From assembly GCF_002140715.2 (NCBI RefSeq), contig NZ_NGLE02000001.1, forward strand, positions 3,190,001 to 3,254,000: a DNA stretch of 64,000 nucleotides, read 5' to 3'. The notes beneath the pieces were generated by a model, which saw only the letters and a program-made list of their open reading frames with translations, had not been told where the DNA came from and did no database searches. Each line of letters starts with the position of its first letter. Within the stretch, counting starts at the first letter, position 1. This DNA is from Enterococcus sp. 4G2_DIV0659. GTDB lineage: Bacteria > Bacillota > Bacilli > Lactobacillales > Enterococcaceae. This document shows, piece after piece, positions 1-8,093 of the stretch. The position numbers and the translations under genes were made by a program.

Positions 1-150
1 TTTCACACTCTAAATCCTAATAAACGGTGGACAAAAGCCAGGTTCTTCGGCAATTTCGCAAAAAGCGAGCAATACAAGAAGCGTATTGTTCGATTTTCAC
101 TCCAATTGCTCGAGCCTAATCAACTTTTGTCTCAACCTCGTTTTTTGTTT
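1..150. repeat. intergenic modular repeat, copy 1 (cut by window start)
   Basis: The stretch begins with CTCTAAATCCTAATAAACGG at about 8-27. Nearly the same string occurs at 52490-52512, and its first half recurs on the minus strand around 34845. A run of short repeated GC-richer words follows, without an open frame. It belongs to the modular repeat family described at 52450 and 34854. The left edge lies outside the window, so the full unit and any upstream gene are unseen. Confidence 0.5.
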
Positions 151-174
151 TAGAAAGTATCATAATGACTTGAG

Positions 175-576
175 CTATTCTTTTACAGCTTTAAACAATA
201 CTTGGAAGAAATAAGCTAAGCCTATGGTAATGATAATATGACCCAACCCAGCGATGCCTGAAATGGCTGCAGATTCAGGATATGCTAGCACCTGTAAGAT
301 TCCTCGAATAATCATCATTAATAATGTTATTCCTAACCCACTATTATATAGAATATAGAATTTTTTATAGTTTTTCTCCTTCGTTAATTGGAAGTTTTTT
401 TCTAAAAGTAGAACGATTAAGAAAAAGAACATACCTAAAATCAATGTATGTGTATGCAAAACACTAAGTTGTGTTTCACCATCAAATGAATTTAATTTTG
501 TAAACTCACGATAAAACACACCGGAGATTAATCCAAAAATCATATAAAACATACTAACTCTGACTAATTTTTTCAT
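175..576 (-). CDS. DUF2871-type small integral membrane protein
   Basis: This 133-residue protein has four predicted membrane segments, at about 8-22, 40-60, 78-97 and 105-128. A conserved-looking LHTHTLILG stretch lies at the start of the second helix. Size and pattern match the DUF2871 family of Firmicute membrane proteins, whose function is unknown. The ATG at 576 is preceded by GAGGTG at good spacing. It is divergent from the alpha-glucosidase gene, and its leader holds an inverted repeat. Confidence is high that it is a gene and moderate for the family. Confidence 0.8.
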   Translation of the reverse strand: MKKLVRVSMFYMIFGLISGVFYREFTKLNSFDGETQLSVLHTHTLILGMFFFLIVLLLEKNFQLTKEKNYKKFYILYNSGLGITLLMMIIRGILQVLAYPESAAISGIAGLGHIIITIGLAYFFQVLFKAVKE

Positions 577-612
577 TTTACACCTCTAAATTAATTGTAT
601 TTAATCTCTTTA

Positions 613-659
613 ACTATAGCAAAACAAGAGACTAATTTCTACAAATCTGATTTCAGATT
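613..659 (-). promoter_or_regulatory. minus-strand extended -10 promoter and inverted repeat
   Basis: On the minus strand TGCTATAGT (613-621) is an extended -10 for the DUF2871 gene. Upstream of it, AATCTGA and TCAGATT (644-650 and 653-659) form a 7-bp inverted repeat with a 2-nt gap. It sits where a regulator of the divergent region could bind. No regulator is linked, so the operator role is inference. Confidence 0.4.
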
Positions 660-731
660 AAATAAAAGCAGAGAATAATAAAAAGTAAGAAGAAAATAGG
701 CATTTCAAGTACGTTTTTTCTCCGTATCTTA

Positions 732-737
732 TATAAT
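732..737 (+). promoter_or_regulatory. -10 box of the alpha-glucosidase gene
   Basis: TATAAT at 732-737 lies 35 nt before the ATG at 773, with no convincing -35 hexamer 17 nt upstream. An activator or a weak promoter is possible. Confidence 0.45.
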
Positions 738-772
738 GAAACGAAAGACGAAGATAAATTGGAGTGATTCGA

Positions 773-2425
773 ATGGCAATCAGACGAACATGGTGGAAAG
801 AAGCAGTTGGTTATCAGATTTATCCAAGTAGTTTTATGGATTCAAATGGTGATGGTATTGGTGATTTAAACGGTATTCGCTCCAAACTAGATTATCTTAA
901 AGACCTAGGAATCGGGTTCATTTGGATTACTCCTATTTATGAGTCGCCCAATGTGGACAATGGTTATGACATTAGTGATTATCAAAACATTTTAAAGACA
1001 TTTGGAACGATGGAAGAGTTTGATTTGTTGGTGGAAGAAGCTCATGTGTTAGGAATTAAGGTTATTATGGATTTAGTTATCAACCATACTTCTAATCAGC
1101 ACCCATGGTTTTTAGAGTCAAGGTCTTCTGTAAAAGATGATTACAGAGATTATTATATTTGGGCAGATGGTAAAATTGATGGGCCGCCCAATGACTGGGT
1201 TTCAATTTTTGGTGGTTCTGCTTGGGAATATGATGAAACAACCAAACAATACTACCTTCATGTTTTTGCCAAAGAACAACCAGATTTAAATTGGGAAAAT
1301 CCACGAGTCAAAAGAGAGCTTTTTTCAATGATCAATTGGTGGTTGGATAAGGGAATTGATGGTTTTCGAGTGGATGCCATTTCCCATATAAAAAAAGCAA
1401 CATTTGAAACACCAGTAGCTGATGATCCATTTGCTGTGTTTAAAAATGTTCAAGGAATCGAAACGCATTTAGAGGAATTACGGGATGTTCTTAAAGCGCG
1501 TGATATTTTAACAGTTGGTGAAGCAAATGGTGTAAGTGCACAAGAAGCCCATCAGTGGGTAGGTGAAGAAGAGGGCTATTTTAATATGTTATTTGAGTTT
1601 GATCATATTTCACTTTGGAATAAAGAAGAGCAAGAAACGTTGGATGTTGTTCATTTTAAACAGGCCATCACCTCTTGGCAAAAGGCTCTAGCTGATGGAA
1701 AAGGCTGGAATGCTCTATATATGGAAAATCATGATATTCCTCGTTCGGTCTCTAACTTTGGTAGCGAAGAAACAGTCTTTTGGAAAGCTTCAGCTAAAGC
1801 ATTAGCGCTAACCTTTCTTTTATTACAAGGCACTCCTTTTATTTATCAAGGACAAGAAATCGGGATGACGAATATGCCTTTTCGCTCAATTGAAGATATA
1901 GATGCTGTGGATACTAAAAATTTTTATTATGAAATGATTCATACTGGTATCAATCCAGAAAAGGCGATGGATGTCGTTCGTAGAACTGCCAGAGATAATT
2001 CTAGAACGCCAATGCAGTGGACAGCAGAAGAGTATGCAGGATTTTCAAAGAGAAAACCTTGGATGGTTATAAATCCAAACAAGTACGAAATTAATGTATT
2101 AGATGAATTAGCGGACTCAGATTCTGTGTTGAATTTTTATAAAAAAGTGATTCGACTAAGAGCACAAAATGAAGCACTGATTTATGGAAGTTATAAGTTG
2201 TATTTGCCAGAACATCCGCAATTGTTTGTGTATGGGCGTAGGTTAGAAGAAGAACGTTTTGTTATTATCATCAATTTGTCAAAAGAGTTTGCTTCGTCTG
2301 ATCTGCCAGAAAATGTGTATATTGAAGACTGGGAATTGCAATTATGTAATTTAAGCAATCACACCATCCATCAACATACGATTTTTGCTCCATATGAAGC
2401 AAGAGTGTATAAATATAAGAAATAA
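773..2425 (+). CDS. GH13 alpha-glucosidase (oligo-1,6-/alpha-1,4-glucosidase subfamily)
   Basis: Cytoplasmic 550-residue glycoside hydrolase that should release glucose from short alpha-glucosides. The ATG at 773 has GGAG eight bases upstream; the earlier in-frame GTG at 764 overlaps that site. GH13 motifs are intact: nucleophile D201 in GFRVDA, acid/base E250 in GEANG, and D321 in ENHD. The QPDLNWENP stretch near residue 170 is typical of the GH13_31 oligo-1,6-glucosidase subfamily. The residue after the nucleophile is Ala, not the Val seen in isomaltase-type enzymes, which favours alpha-1,4 specificity. Trehalose-6-phosphate hydrolase is the main alternative, but no PTS gene adjoins it. Confidence 0.85.
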   Translation: MAIRRTWWKEAVGYQIYPSSFMDSNGDGIGDLNGIRSKLDYLKDLGIGFIWITPIYESPNVDNGYDISDYQNILKTFGTMEEFDLLVEEAHVLGIKVIMDLVINHTSNQHPWFLESRSSVKDDYRDYYIWADGKIDGPPNDWVSIFGGSAWEYDETTKQYYLHVFAKEQPDLNWENPRVKRELFSMINWWLDKGIDGFRVDAISHIKKATFETPVADDPFAVFKNVQGIETHLEELRDVLKARDILTVGEANGVSAQEAHQWVGEEEGYFNMLFEFDHISLWNKEEQETLDVVHFKQAITSWQKALADGKGWNALYMENHDIPRSVSNFGSEETVFWKASAKALALTFLLLQGTPFIYQGQEIGMTNMPFRSIEDIDAVDTKNFYYEMIHTGINPEKAMDVVRRTARDNSRTPMQWTAEEYAGFSKRKPWMVINPNKYEINVLDELADSDSVLNFYKKVIRLRAQNEALIYGSYKLYLPEHPQLFVYGRRLEEERFVIIINLSKEFASSDLPENVYIEDWELQLCNLSNHTIHQHTIFAPYEARVYKYKK

Positions 2426-2436
2426 CTAATAGTATA

Positions 2437-2470
2437 AAAGAACAGCTTTTATTTTGAAGCTGTTCTTTTA
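2437..2470. terminator. bidirectional terminator
   Basis: AAAGAACAGCTT (from 2437) pairs with AAGCTGTTCTTT around an 8-nt loop, flanked by A and T tracts. It serves the two convergent genes on either side. Confidence 0.8.
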
Positions 2471-2476
2471 TATAAA

Positions 2477-2998
2477 CTAAGCGTCAATAAATAGCAGCAT
2501 TCGTTCAAGCAATTCTTCTAACGAAACGTCTTTTGCATTTTGGAGGTTGATATTTATTTCATTTGAGCCTAGCTTCAAGTTTGCTTGAACACTTTTACGG
2601 ATGAGTGGGCTTAAAGAAGCTAAGAACTCTTCTCTATTTTTTAGTTTAACCGAAATAAATTCTTGCCCAACGATATTGAAAAGTGCTATATCTACAACAT
2701 CTTTCCAAGGAATCAGTAGATCTTTAGTAGCAATCGCACTAGAATAATCGTAAAAACCATCCGCTGTTAAAACTACCACCTTTTTTCCAATAAAGAATTG
2801 TTTTATAAAATAATATAAACAAAAGCCAAAAAATAAAAATCCTACTATTCCTACAATTTTAAAAATGTATGGGGAGGTCCGCAAGTCAACAGTTCTGTGA
2901 AAAAGTAAAAAAGCCGATCCTCCAGTCATAATAATAGATAAAAAAATCAATAAAAGCTGCTTACCTTTACTTTGATACACAATAAAATCTTTGTTCAT
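2477..2998 (-). CDS. STM3941-type membrane protein with PH-like domain
   Basis: The protein has 173 residues, with two membrane helices at about 15-33 and 47-68. A soluble C-terminal domain follows, starting FIGKKVVVLTADGFYDYSS. This layout matches the STM3941 family, which is widespread and uncharacterised; the soluble part resembles bacterial PH domains. The ATG at 2998 is preceded by a GGAGAGAGGG site. It stands alone, convergent with the glucosidase gene. Confidence 0.75.
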   Translation of the reverse strand: MNKDFIVYQSKGKQLLLIFLSIIMTGGSAFLLFHRTVDLRTSPYIFKIVGIVGFLFFGFCLYYFIKQFFIGKKVVVLTADGFYDYSSAIATKDLLIPWKDVVDIALFNIVGQEFISVKLKNREEFLASLSPLIRKSVQANLKLGSNEININLQNAKDVSLEELLERMLLFIDA

Positions 2999-3179
2999 AA
3001 CCCTCTCTCCTTCATTAACCTCTACAATAGTTTAGCATAATTTTCTGATAATTGACTTTAAAAAAAGAAAAATCGAAATAGAGTAGAAAGTTTTTTAGAA
3101 AATTGCCAATTTTTGATTGCTTTTTTTTTCTGAGTGGCGTAACTTTAAAGATATAAATTTTGAAAATGAGGGATACAGT

Positions 3180-4397
3180 ATGAGAAATTTTGAGAAATCC
3201 AGCAAACTTGATGGTGTAAGTTATGATGTACGTGGTCCGGTTTTAGAAGAAGCTGACAGAATGCAAGAAGAAGGCATTCGTATTTTAAAACTTAATACTG
3301 GAAATCCCGCCCCGTTTGGTTTTGATGCACCAAATGAAGTGGTGCGTGATATGATTATGAATGTACGTAACTCAGAAGGTTATTCTGATTCAAAAGGTAT
3401 TTTTTCTGCTCGCAAAGCAATTGAACAATATTGCCAAGTAAAAGGTTTTCCTAATGTGACAATCAACGACATTTATACGGGCAATGGTGTTAGTGAGCTG
3501 ATTACAATGTGTATGCAAGGATTATTAAACAATGGGGATGAAGTGTTGGTCCCAATGCCTGATTATCCATTATGGACAGCTTCAGTCTCATTGGCTGGTG
3601 GAAATCCTGTTCATTATATTTGCGACGAACAAGCAGAGTGGAATCCAGATATTGATGATATTAAAGCAAAAGTTACTGCAAATACAAAAGCAATTGTGTT
3701 GATTAACCCAAATAATCCGACAGGTGCATTGTACCCTAAAGAGATTTTAGAGCAGATCGTTGAAATCGCTAGACAAAACGATTTGATCATATTCTCTGAC
3801 GAAATCTATGATCGTTTAGTAATGGATGGCTTAACCCATATTCCAATTGCGACTTTAGCACCGGATTTATTTGTTGTGACATTAAATGGTTTATCTAAAT
3901 CACACAGAGTGGCAGGTTTCCGTTGTGGCTGGATGGTTTTAAGTGGGAATAAGAAACACGTAAAAGGGTATATTGAAGGCTTGAATATGCTGGCTTCTAT
4001 GCGCTTGTGTTCAAATGTATTGTCTCAACAAATTATTCAAACAGCTTTGGGTGGCTACCAAAGTGTAGATGATTTATTGTTGCCAGGTGGAAGAGTTTAC
4101 GAGCAACGGGAATACATATACAATGCAATTAATGACATTCCAGGACTTTCAGCAGTTAAACCTAAAGCAGCGTTTTACATTTTCCCTAAAATTGATACAG
4201 CTCGTTTCAATATTTATGATGATGAAAAATTTGTATTAGATTTTCTTCATGAGCATCATATTCTATTGGTTCACGGTGGTGGTTTCAATTGGACCCAACC
4301 TGATCATTTTAGAATCGTTTATCTTCCCAAGATGGAAGACTTGAAGTTTACCACAGAGAAAATGCGTGAATTCTTAAGTACGTATCAGCAAAAGTAA
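3180..4397 (+). CDS. PLP-dependent aminotransferase, AlaA/AlaT-like
   Basis: Class I/II aminotransferase of 405 residues, probably a glutamate-pyruvate (alanine-forming) transaminase like E. coli AlaA. The PLP lysine is K240 in NGLSKSHRVAGFRCGW. INPNNPTG (175-182) and SDEIYD (206-211) give the cofactor-binding Asn, Asp and Tyr. The ATG at 3180 has GAGGGA six bases upstream; the longer frame from 3117 begins with a TTG inside a T tract and lacks a site. It appears monocistronic and ends at a hairpin. Substrate specificity cannot be read from sequence. Confidence 0.88.
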   Translation: MRNFEKSSKLDGVSYDVRGPVLEEADRMQEEGIRILKLNTGNPAPFGFDAPNEVVRDMIMNVRNSEGYSDSKGIFSARKAIEQYCQVKGFPNVTINDIYTGNGVSELITMCMQGLLNNGDEVLVPMPDYPLWTASVSLAGGNPVHYICDEQAEWNPDIDDIKAKVTANTKAIVLINPNNPTGALYPKEILEQIVEIARQNDLIIFSDEIYDRLVMDGLTHIPIATLAPDLFVVTLNGLSKSHRVAGFRCGWMVLSGNKKHVKGYIEGLNMLASMRLCSNVLSQQIIQTALGGYQSVDDLLLPGGRVYEQREYIYNAINDIPGLSAVKPKAAFYIFPKIDTARFNIYDDEKFVLDFLHEHHILLVHGGGFNWTQPDHFRIVYLPKMEDLKFTTEKMREFLSTYQQK

Positions 4398-4444
4398 TGT
4401 TTGCTAAAAAACAAATAGAGTAAATGGTTCCAAGAAAATAAAAA

Positions 4445-4490
4445 AGCTGAGGCATAACTCTACGAGTTAGTTCTCAGCTTCTTTCGTTTT
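4445..4490 (+). terminator. terminator hairpin with ACATAACTCT-type repeat core
   Basis: AAGCTGAG (4445-4452) pairs with CTCAGCTT (4474-4481), followed by T-rich sequence. The loop side carries GCATAACTCTA, a word also found in the intergenic repeats at 26675 and 34854. Confidence 0.7.
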
Positions 4491-4533
4491 TGACTGTATA
4501 CTATCAGTACCAACTATATTGATAAAAACAATG

Positions 4534-4710
4534 CTAGTCTGTAGTTTTACAATCTTTTTTACTAATTACCATACGATTTGTATACTTTTCTTCCATATCC
4601 GGACTTGGATCCGAAACAACAACCAAATAAGCATTTTCATATTCTTTTTCGATATAGCCCATATAATTTGATTTTTCCCAGATGAAGCTAATTCGTCTTT
4701 CTTGAGTCAT
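4534..4710 (-). CDS. small DUF2187-like protein
   Basis: Short soluble protein of 58 residues starting at the ATG at 4710, with AAGGGG eight bases upstream; the GTG at 4719 overlaps that site. It has a central GYIEKEYENAYLVVV strand-like stretch and ends RMVISKKDCK. This resembles the small beta-rich DUF2187/YkvS proteins of Firmicutes, which have no assigned function. The family call is tentative. Confidence 0.6.
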   Translation of the reverse strand: MTQERRISFIWEKSNYMGYIEKEYENAYLVVVSDPSPDMEEKYTNRMVISKKDCKTTD

Positions 4711-4815
4711 GAGTAACACCCCTTATTTGCAAAGTAAAATTTTTAAAATCGTTGTGGTCTAGTGTTAGGTAATGTTCTTGCAGTATATTATGCAATAAAG
4801 TACAATAAATGCATA

Positions 4816-4829
4816 ATGCGAATTCGCAT
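4816..4829. promoter_or_regulatory. 14-bp perfect palindrome upstream of RRNPP-type regulator
   Basis: ATGCGAATTCGCAT is a perfect palindrome about 70 bp before the regulator start and between it and the divergent DUF2187-like gene. It could be an operator for the adjacent HTH protein. That is inference from position only. Confidence 0.4.
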
Positions 4830-4897
4830 ATTTTGATTGTTAGGTAGAATATAGCTTGTTGATTGTAGAGAATCAACATTGGCTTAGGAGTGAAAGC

Positions 4898-5725
4898 ATG
4901 GATTCTTTTGGCGCAGTTATTAAAGAAATTCGTAAAAATAGAAAATTAACACAAAAAATGTTATCAGAAGATATTTGTTCACAAAGTGTATTGAGTAGAA
5001 TTGAAAATAATGAAGAATTACCTAATGTTGTCGTGATGCAGCAGATTTGTCAACGTTTAGGAGTAACTATGGATCAGATTATGCAATTTAAATCAGATGA
5101 AGTTCGTCTGATCACTCAAATATTTGAAAAAATTGCTGATTACTTTCGACATAAAGAGTACGCCAAAATAATGAACTATATGAAAGATACTCAGATTGAA
5201 GAGCGGCTGCACTTAGATACGGATTGGCAACGCTACTATTATTATTTGGGTAGTTGCAAATTTTATCTATGTGATAATTATGAGCAGGCGATACTTGATT
5301 TGAAAAAAGGGCTTTCCTATACTTATCAAGCGAATAAAGTAAATCTATCGGATTTTGAAATTCAAGTGATCAGTTGTATTGGCAGTACGTATGGCAGTAT
5401 TGGAAAAATTACTGAAGCTGAGAAGTATCTAAAATTAAGCATCCACTATTTTCACAAATTACCAAATGAGCGAGTGACAGCTGAATTAACCAAAATATTT
5501 TATAACTATTCAAAGTTCTTAACAGACCAAAATCGGTTAGAAGAAGCGCAAATATATATTGATCAAGGAATTGTTTGGTCACGGCATCGTAATAGTTACT
5601 ACTACTTAAGCGAGTTATTTCAATTAAAAAGTCAATTAATGTACGAAAAAGATTGTCCGGAAAAAGCCAAGGAATATGAAGCGTTATCTGAACAAATCCG
5701 TCGTATAGAAACCATTAAAATCTAG
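4898..5725 (+). CDS. XRE-HTH regulator with TPR-like C-terminus (Rgg/PlcR, RRNPP type)
   Basis: The protein has 275 residues. Residues 1-60 form an XRE helix-turn-helix (IKEIRKNRKLTQKMLSEDI, then SQSVLSRIENNE). The remaining ~210 residues are helical and TPR-like (for example YYYLGSCKFYLCDNYEQAI). This architecture is that of Rgg/PlcR-type regulators that sense small peptides. The ATG at 4898 follows TAGGAG; the upstream in-frame start lacks a site. I found no convincing short peptide gene with its own ribosome binding site on either side, so its ligand and targets are unknown. Confidence 0.8.
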   Translation: MDSFGAVIKEIRKNRKLTQKMLSEDICSQSVLSRIENNEELPNVVVMQQICQRLGVTMDQIMQFKSDEVRLITQIFEKIADYFRHKEYAKIMNYMKDTQIEERLHLDTDWQRYYYYLGSCKFYLCDNYEQAILDLKKGLSYTYQANKVNLSDFEIQVISCIGSTYGSIGKITEAEKYLKLSIHYFHKLPNERVTAELTKIFYNYSKFLTDQNRLEEAQIYIDQGIVWSRHRNSYYYLSELFQLKSQLMYEKDCPEKAKEYEALSEQIRRIETIKI

Positions 5726-5748
5726 TGAAAGTTAATTCAAATTTGCTA

Positions 5749-5794
5749 AAAGGTCTACACCATTCTTGACTTCTAATGATTTTAAGAGTAATTT
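5749..5794 (+). promoter_or_regulatory. nagA promoter with dre (NagR/DasR-type) operator
   Basis: AAAGGTCTACACCATT (5749-5764) matches 12 of 16 positions of the GntR/HutC-family dre element (ACTGGTCTAGACCACT). It abuts the -35 TTGACT (5766-5771), with a 17-nt spacer to TAATTT (5789-5794). Repression by a NagR-type regulator responding to amino-sugar phosphates is the expected logic; the regulator gene is not in the window. Confidence 0.65.
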
Positions 5795-5826
5795 TAAAGT
5801 AGAAAACCAAAGAAAGAAGGATGAAG

Positions 5827-6975
5827 ATGAGAACGTTTATCTTTGCTGAAAAGTTCTTTTTAAAAAGTGATGTAAAAGGACCTGGATATTTAGAAATCAC
5901 AGACGGCATTTTTGGAGAGTTTTACAAAGAAGTACCAGAAAGTGATGCAAAAGTAATTAAAGAAGAAGGAAAATGGATTGCACCTGGTTTAGTGGACACT
6001 CATATCCATGGCTATATGAACCACGACGTGATGGATAATGACGCAGACGGTTTGAAAGTCATGTCTGAAGGTCTATTGTCATGTGGAGTTACGTCATTTT
6101 TACCAACGACACTAACATCAAGTAAAGAACGCTTAAAAGATGTGGCTAAAACAATTGGGGATGTATACCAAGAAGTTCCTGGTGCAAAAGTCCAAGGAAT
6201 TTACTTTGAAGGACCTTTCTTTACGGAAGAGCATAAAGGAGCGCAAAACCCAAGCTATTTTGGTGATCCTGACTTAGATATATTTAATGAATGGCAAGAA
6301 GCGTCAGGTGGGTTGATTAAAAAAATTGCTTTAGCTCCAGAACGAAAAGGCGTGAAAGAGTTTGTAAAAGCTGTAACTGATGAAGGAGTAGTTGTGGCAT
6401 TAGGGCATAGTGATGCCACATTGGAGCAAGCAACAGATGCTGTTGAATCAGGAGCAAGTGTCTTTGTACATGCATATAATGGTATGCGTGGTTTGAATCA
6501 TCGTGAGCCAGGAATGGTTGGTGCATTGATGTCATTAAAACATGTTTTCTCTGAATTGATTTGTGATGGACACCACGTTCATCCGAATGCAGCTGATATT
6601 TTGATGGAAAAAGCTGGACATGATCATGTAGCATTAATCACTGACTGTATGATGGCTGGCGGCATGCCAGATGGAAATTACAACTTGGGTGAATTTCCTG
6701 TAGTTGTTAAAGACGGAACAGCTCGTTTAGAGTCTGGAAATTTAGCTGGCAGTATTTTAAAATTAAAAGAAGCAATTAAAAATGTTGTTGACTGGGAAAT
6801 TGCTACGCCAGAGCAAGCCATTATGATGGCAACATTGGTTCCAGCAATTAGTTGTAAAATTGATGATAAATGCGGCATGATTGCTAAAGGTCGAGATGCT
6901 GACTTTATCGTTTTAAATCCAACTATGGAATTGGATGCTACTTATTTAGATGGTGTTGAACGTTATCGTGCATAA
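5827..6975 (+). CDS. nagA: N-acetylglucosamine-6-phosphate deacetylase
   Basis: Converts GlcNAc-6-phosphate to glucosamine-6-phosphate plus acetate in the cytoplasm, feeding cell-wall recycling and glycolysis. The 382-residue chain has the amidohydrolase metal ligands: H59 and H61 in DTHIHG, E128 in YFEGP, H194 in LGHSDA, H215 in VHAYNGM, and catalytic D273 in ITDCM. AAGAAGG directly precedes the ATG at 5821, so the ATG at 5827 with six-base spacing is the better start. It is monocistronic with a dre-type operator and a strong terminator. nagB is not nearby. Confidence 0.95.
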   Translation: MRTFIFAEKFFLKSDVKGPGYLEITDGIFGEFYKEVPESDAKVIKEEGKWIAPGLVDTHIHGYMNHDVMDNDADGLKVMSEGLLSCGVTSFLPTTLTSSKERLKDVAKTIGDVYQEVPGAKVQGIYFEGPFFTEEHKGAQNPSYFGDPDLDIFNEWQEASGGLIKKIALAPERKGVKEFVKAVTDEGVVVALGHSDATLEQATDAVESGASVFVHAYNGMRGLNHREPGMVGALMSLKHVFSELICDGHHVHPNAADILMEKAGHDHVALITDCMMAGGMPDGNYNLGEFPVVVKDGTARLESGNLAGSILKLKEAIKNVVDWEIATPEQAIMMATLVPAISCKIDDKCGMIAKGRDADFIVLNPTMELDATYLDGVERYRA

Positions 6976-6995
6976 TAAAATGTTCTAGGAATGGG

Positions 6996-7035
6996 GCTAA
7001 ACTTGTCGGCAGATAAGTTTAGCTCTATTTTTTAA
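6996..7035 (+). terminator. nagA terminator
   Basis: GCTAAACTT (6996-7004) pairs with AAGTTTAGC (7015-7023), followed by TCTATTTTTT. Confidence 0.85.
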
Positions 7036-7068
7036 TGATGAGGATTCAAGCTCTTACATCTTTTTTTG

Positions 7069-7084
7069 TTTAGGTTCGCCTAAA
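7069..7084. promoter_or_regulatory. DtxR/MntR-family-like metalloregulator box
   Basis: TTTAGG-TTCG-CCTAAA is a 6-bp inverted repeat with TTAGG/CCTAA half-sites, like those of DtxR-family iron or manganese regulators. It lies about 45 bp upstream of the promoter of the two-gene permease operon. Binding is inference. Confidence 0.45.
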
Positions 7085-7113
7085 AATTTAGAGATACCTT
7101 AACAAATTACATC

Positions 7114-7150
7114 TTGTATTTTTTTTGTCGGTGAAGTATAGTTAACTATA
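7114..7150 (+). promoter_or_regulatory. permease operon promoter overlapped by a palindrome
   Basis: TTGTAT (7114-7119), a 17-nt spacer and TATAGT (7137-7142) form the promoter. TATAGTTAACTATA (7137-7150) is a perfect 14-bp palindrome covering the -10 and start region, a typical repressor position. Confidence 0.5.
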
Positions 7151-7173
7151 TTTTTAACAATAGGAGGAATTTG

Positions 7174-8079
7174 ATGTTTCAATTTTTACCTCACTCAGTT
7201 TTACAAATGGGGACGATTTTTTTGTCCATTGTTATTGAGGCGTTGCCCTTTGTGATGCTTGGTTGTGTGATTTCAGGTGCATTGCATGTTTTTTTGACGC
7301 CCGAACGGGTCAAGAAACTGTTACCTAAAAATAAATTTTTATCCATTATTGTGGGAAGTTTACTAGGGTTCTTTTTTCCTTCTTGTGAATGCGGTATTGT
7401 GCCTATTGTTCATCAGTTTGTCAAAAAAGATGTGCCAACATATACGGCGTTTGCATTTATGATTACAGCGCCAATTATTAATCCCATTGTTCTATTTTCA
7501 ACGTACATAGCGTTTGGTAATTCAATGAAATTCGTTATCTGGCGTGTATTAGGAAGTATGATTGTAGCGTTAGTCGTTGGGATTTGGTTGGCATATATAA
7601 ATAAAGAGTCGATTTTAAAACAAGCGGCATGTGATGCTTCATGTGGAATCGAACAAGAAGAGCATACACATGAAGTTTCAGGTTTTTGGAATAAATGTTG
7701 GTCTGTTATGACTCATGGTATTGATGAATTTTTTGATACGGGTCGCTATTTGATTGTTGGTTCGATATTAGCAGCAGCTATGCAGACTTATTTACCAACA
7801 GGAGCCATTTTACAATTAGGACATACAAAAATTTTGGCTATTTTAGTCATGCTCATTTTAGCTGCAACGTTATCATTATGTTCTGAAGCAGATGCTTTTA
7901 TTGGTTCTTCTTTGTTAAGTCTGTTTGGTAGTGGCCCAATTGTAGGATTCCTTGTTTTTGGCCCAATGGTAGATATTAAGAATTTATTGATGATGAAACG
8001 TTATTTTAAAACATCATTTATGTTGAAATTTGTGGGTATCGTGACAGTGGTAGTCAGTCTGTACGCATTAGCGATCTAG
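7174..8079 (+). CDS. YraQ/UPF0718-type permease (putative metal transport subunit)
   Basis: Integral membrane protein of 301 residues with about eight helices. C71 and C73 in the PSCECGIVP motif are characteristic of the DUF318/UPF0718 permease family. A cytoplasmic loop near 150-166 is rich in Cys, His and Glu (ACDASCGIEQEEHTHE), suggesting metal contact. The ATG at 7174 follows AGGAGG at six bases. It is followed 14 nt later by its usual partner, the TIGR03943 protein. The substrate has not been established for this family. Confidence 0.8.
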   Translation: MFQFLPHSVLQMGTIFLSIVIEALPFVMLGCVISGALHVFLTPERVKKLLPKNKFLSIIVGSLLGFFFPSCECGIVPIVHQFVKKDVPTYTAFAFMITAPIINPIVLFSTYIAFGNSMKFVIWRVLGSMIVALVVGIWLAYINKESILKQAACDASCGIEQEEHTHEVSGFWNKCWSVMTHGIDEFFDTGRYLIVGSILAAAMQTYLPTGAILQLGHTKILAILVMLILAATLSLCSEADAFIGSSLLSLFGSGPIVGFLVFGPMVDIKNLLMMKRYFKTSFMLKFVGIVTVVVSLYALAI

Positions 8080-8093
8080 AGAGGGGAAAATAA

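Noticed and set aside
4810..4848. 12-residue ORF beginning at the palindrome, considered as a pheromone for the RRNPP regulator
   Set aside because: No ribosome binding site, no secretion signal, and it is made of the palindrome itself.
5715..5909. Minus-strand ORF across the nagA promoter
   Set aside because: It overlaps the dre operator, promoter and nagA start, and is not protein-like.
6317..6634. 105-residue minus-strand ORF inside nagA
   Set aside because: It lies wholly within a well-supported gene, has His/Leu-rich shadow composition and no ribosome site.
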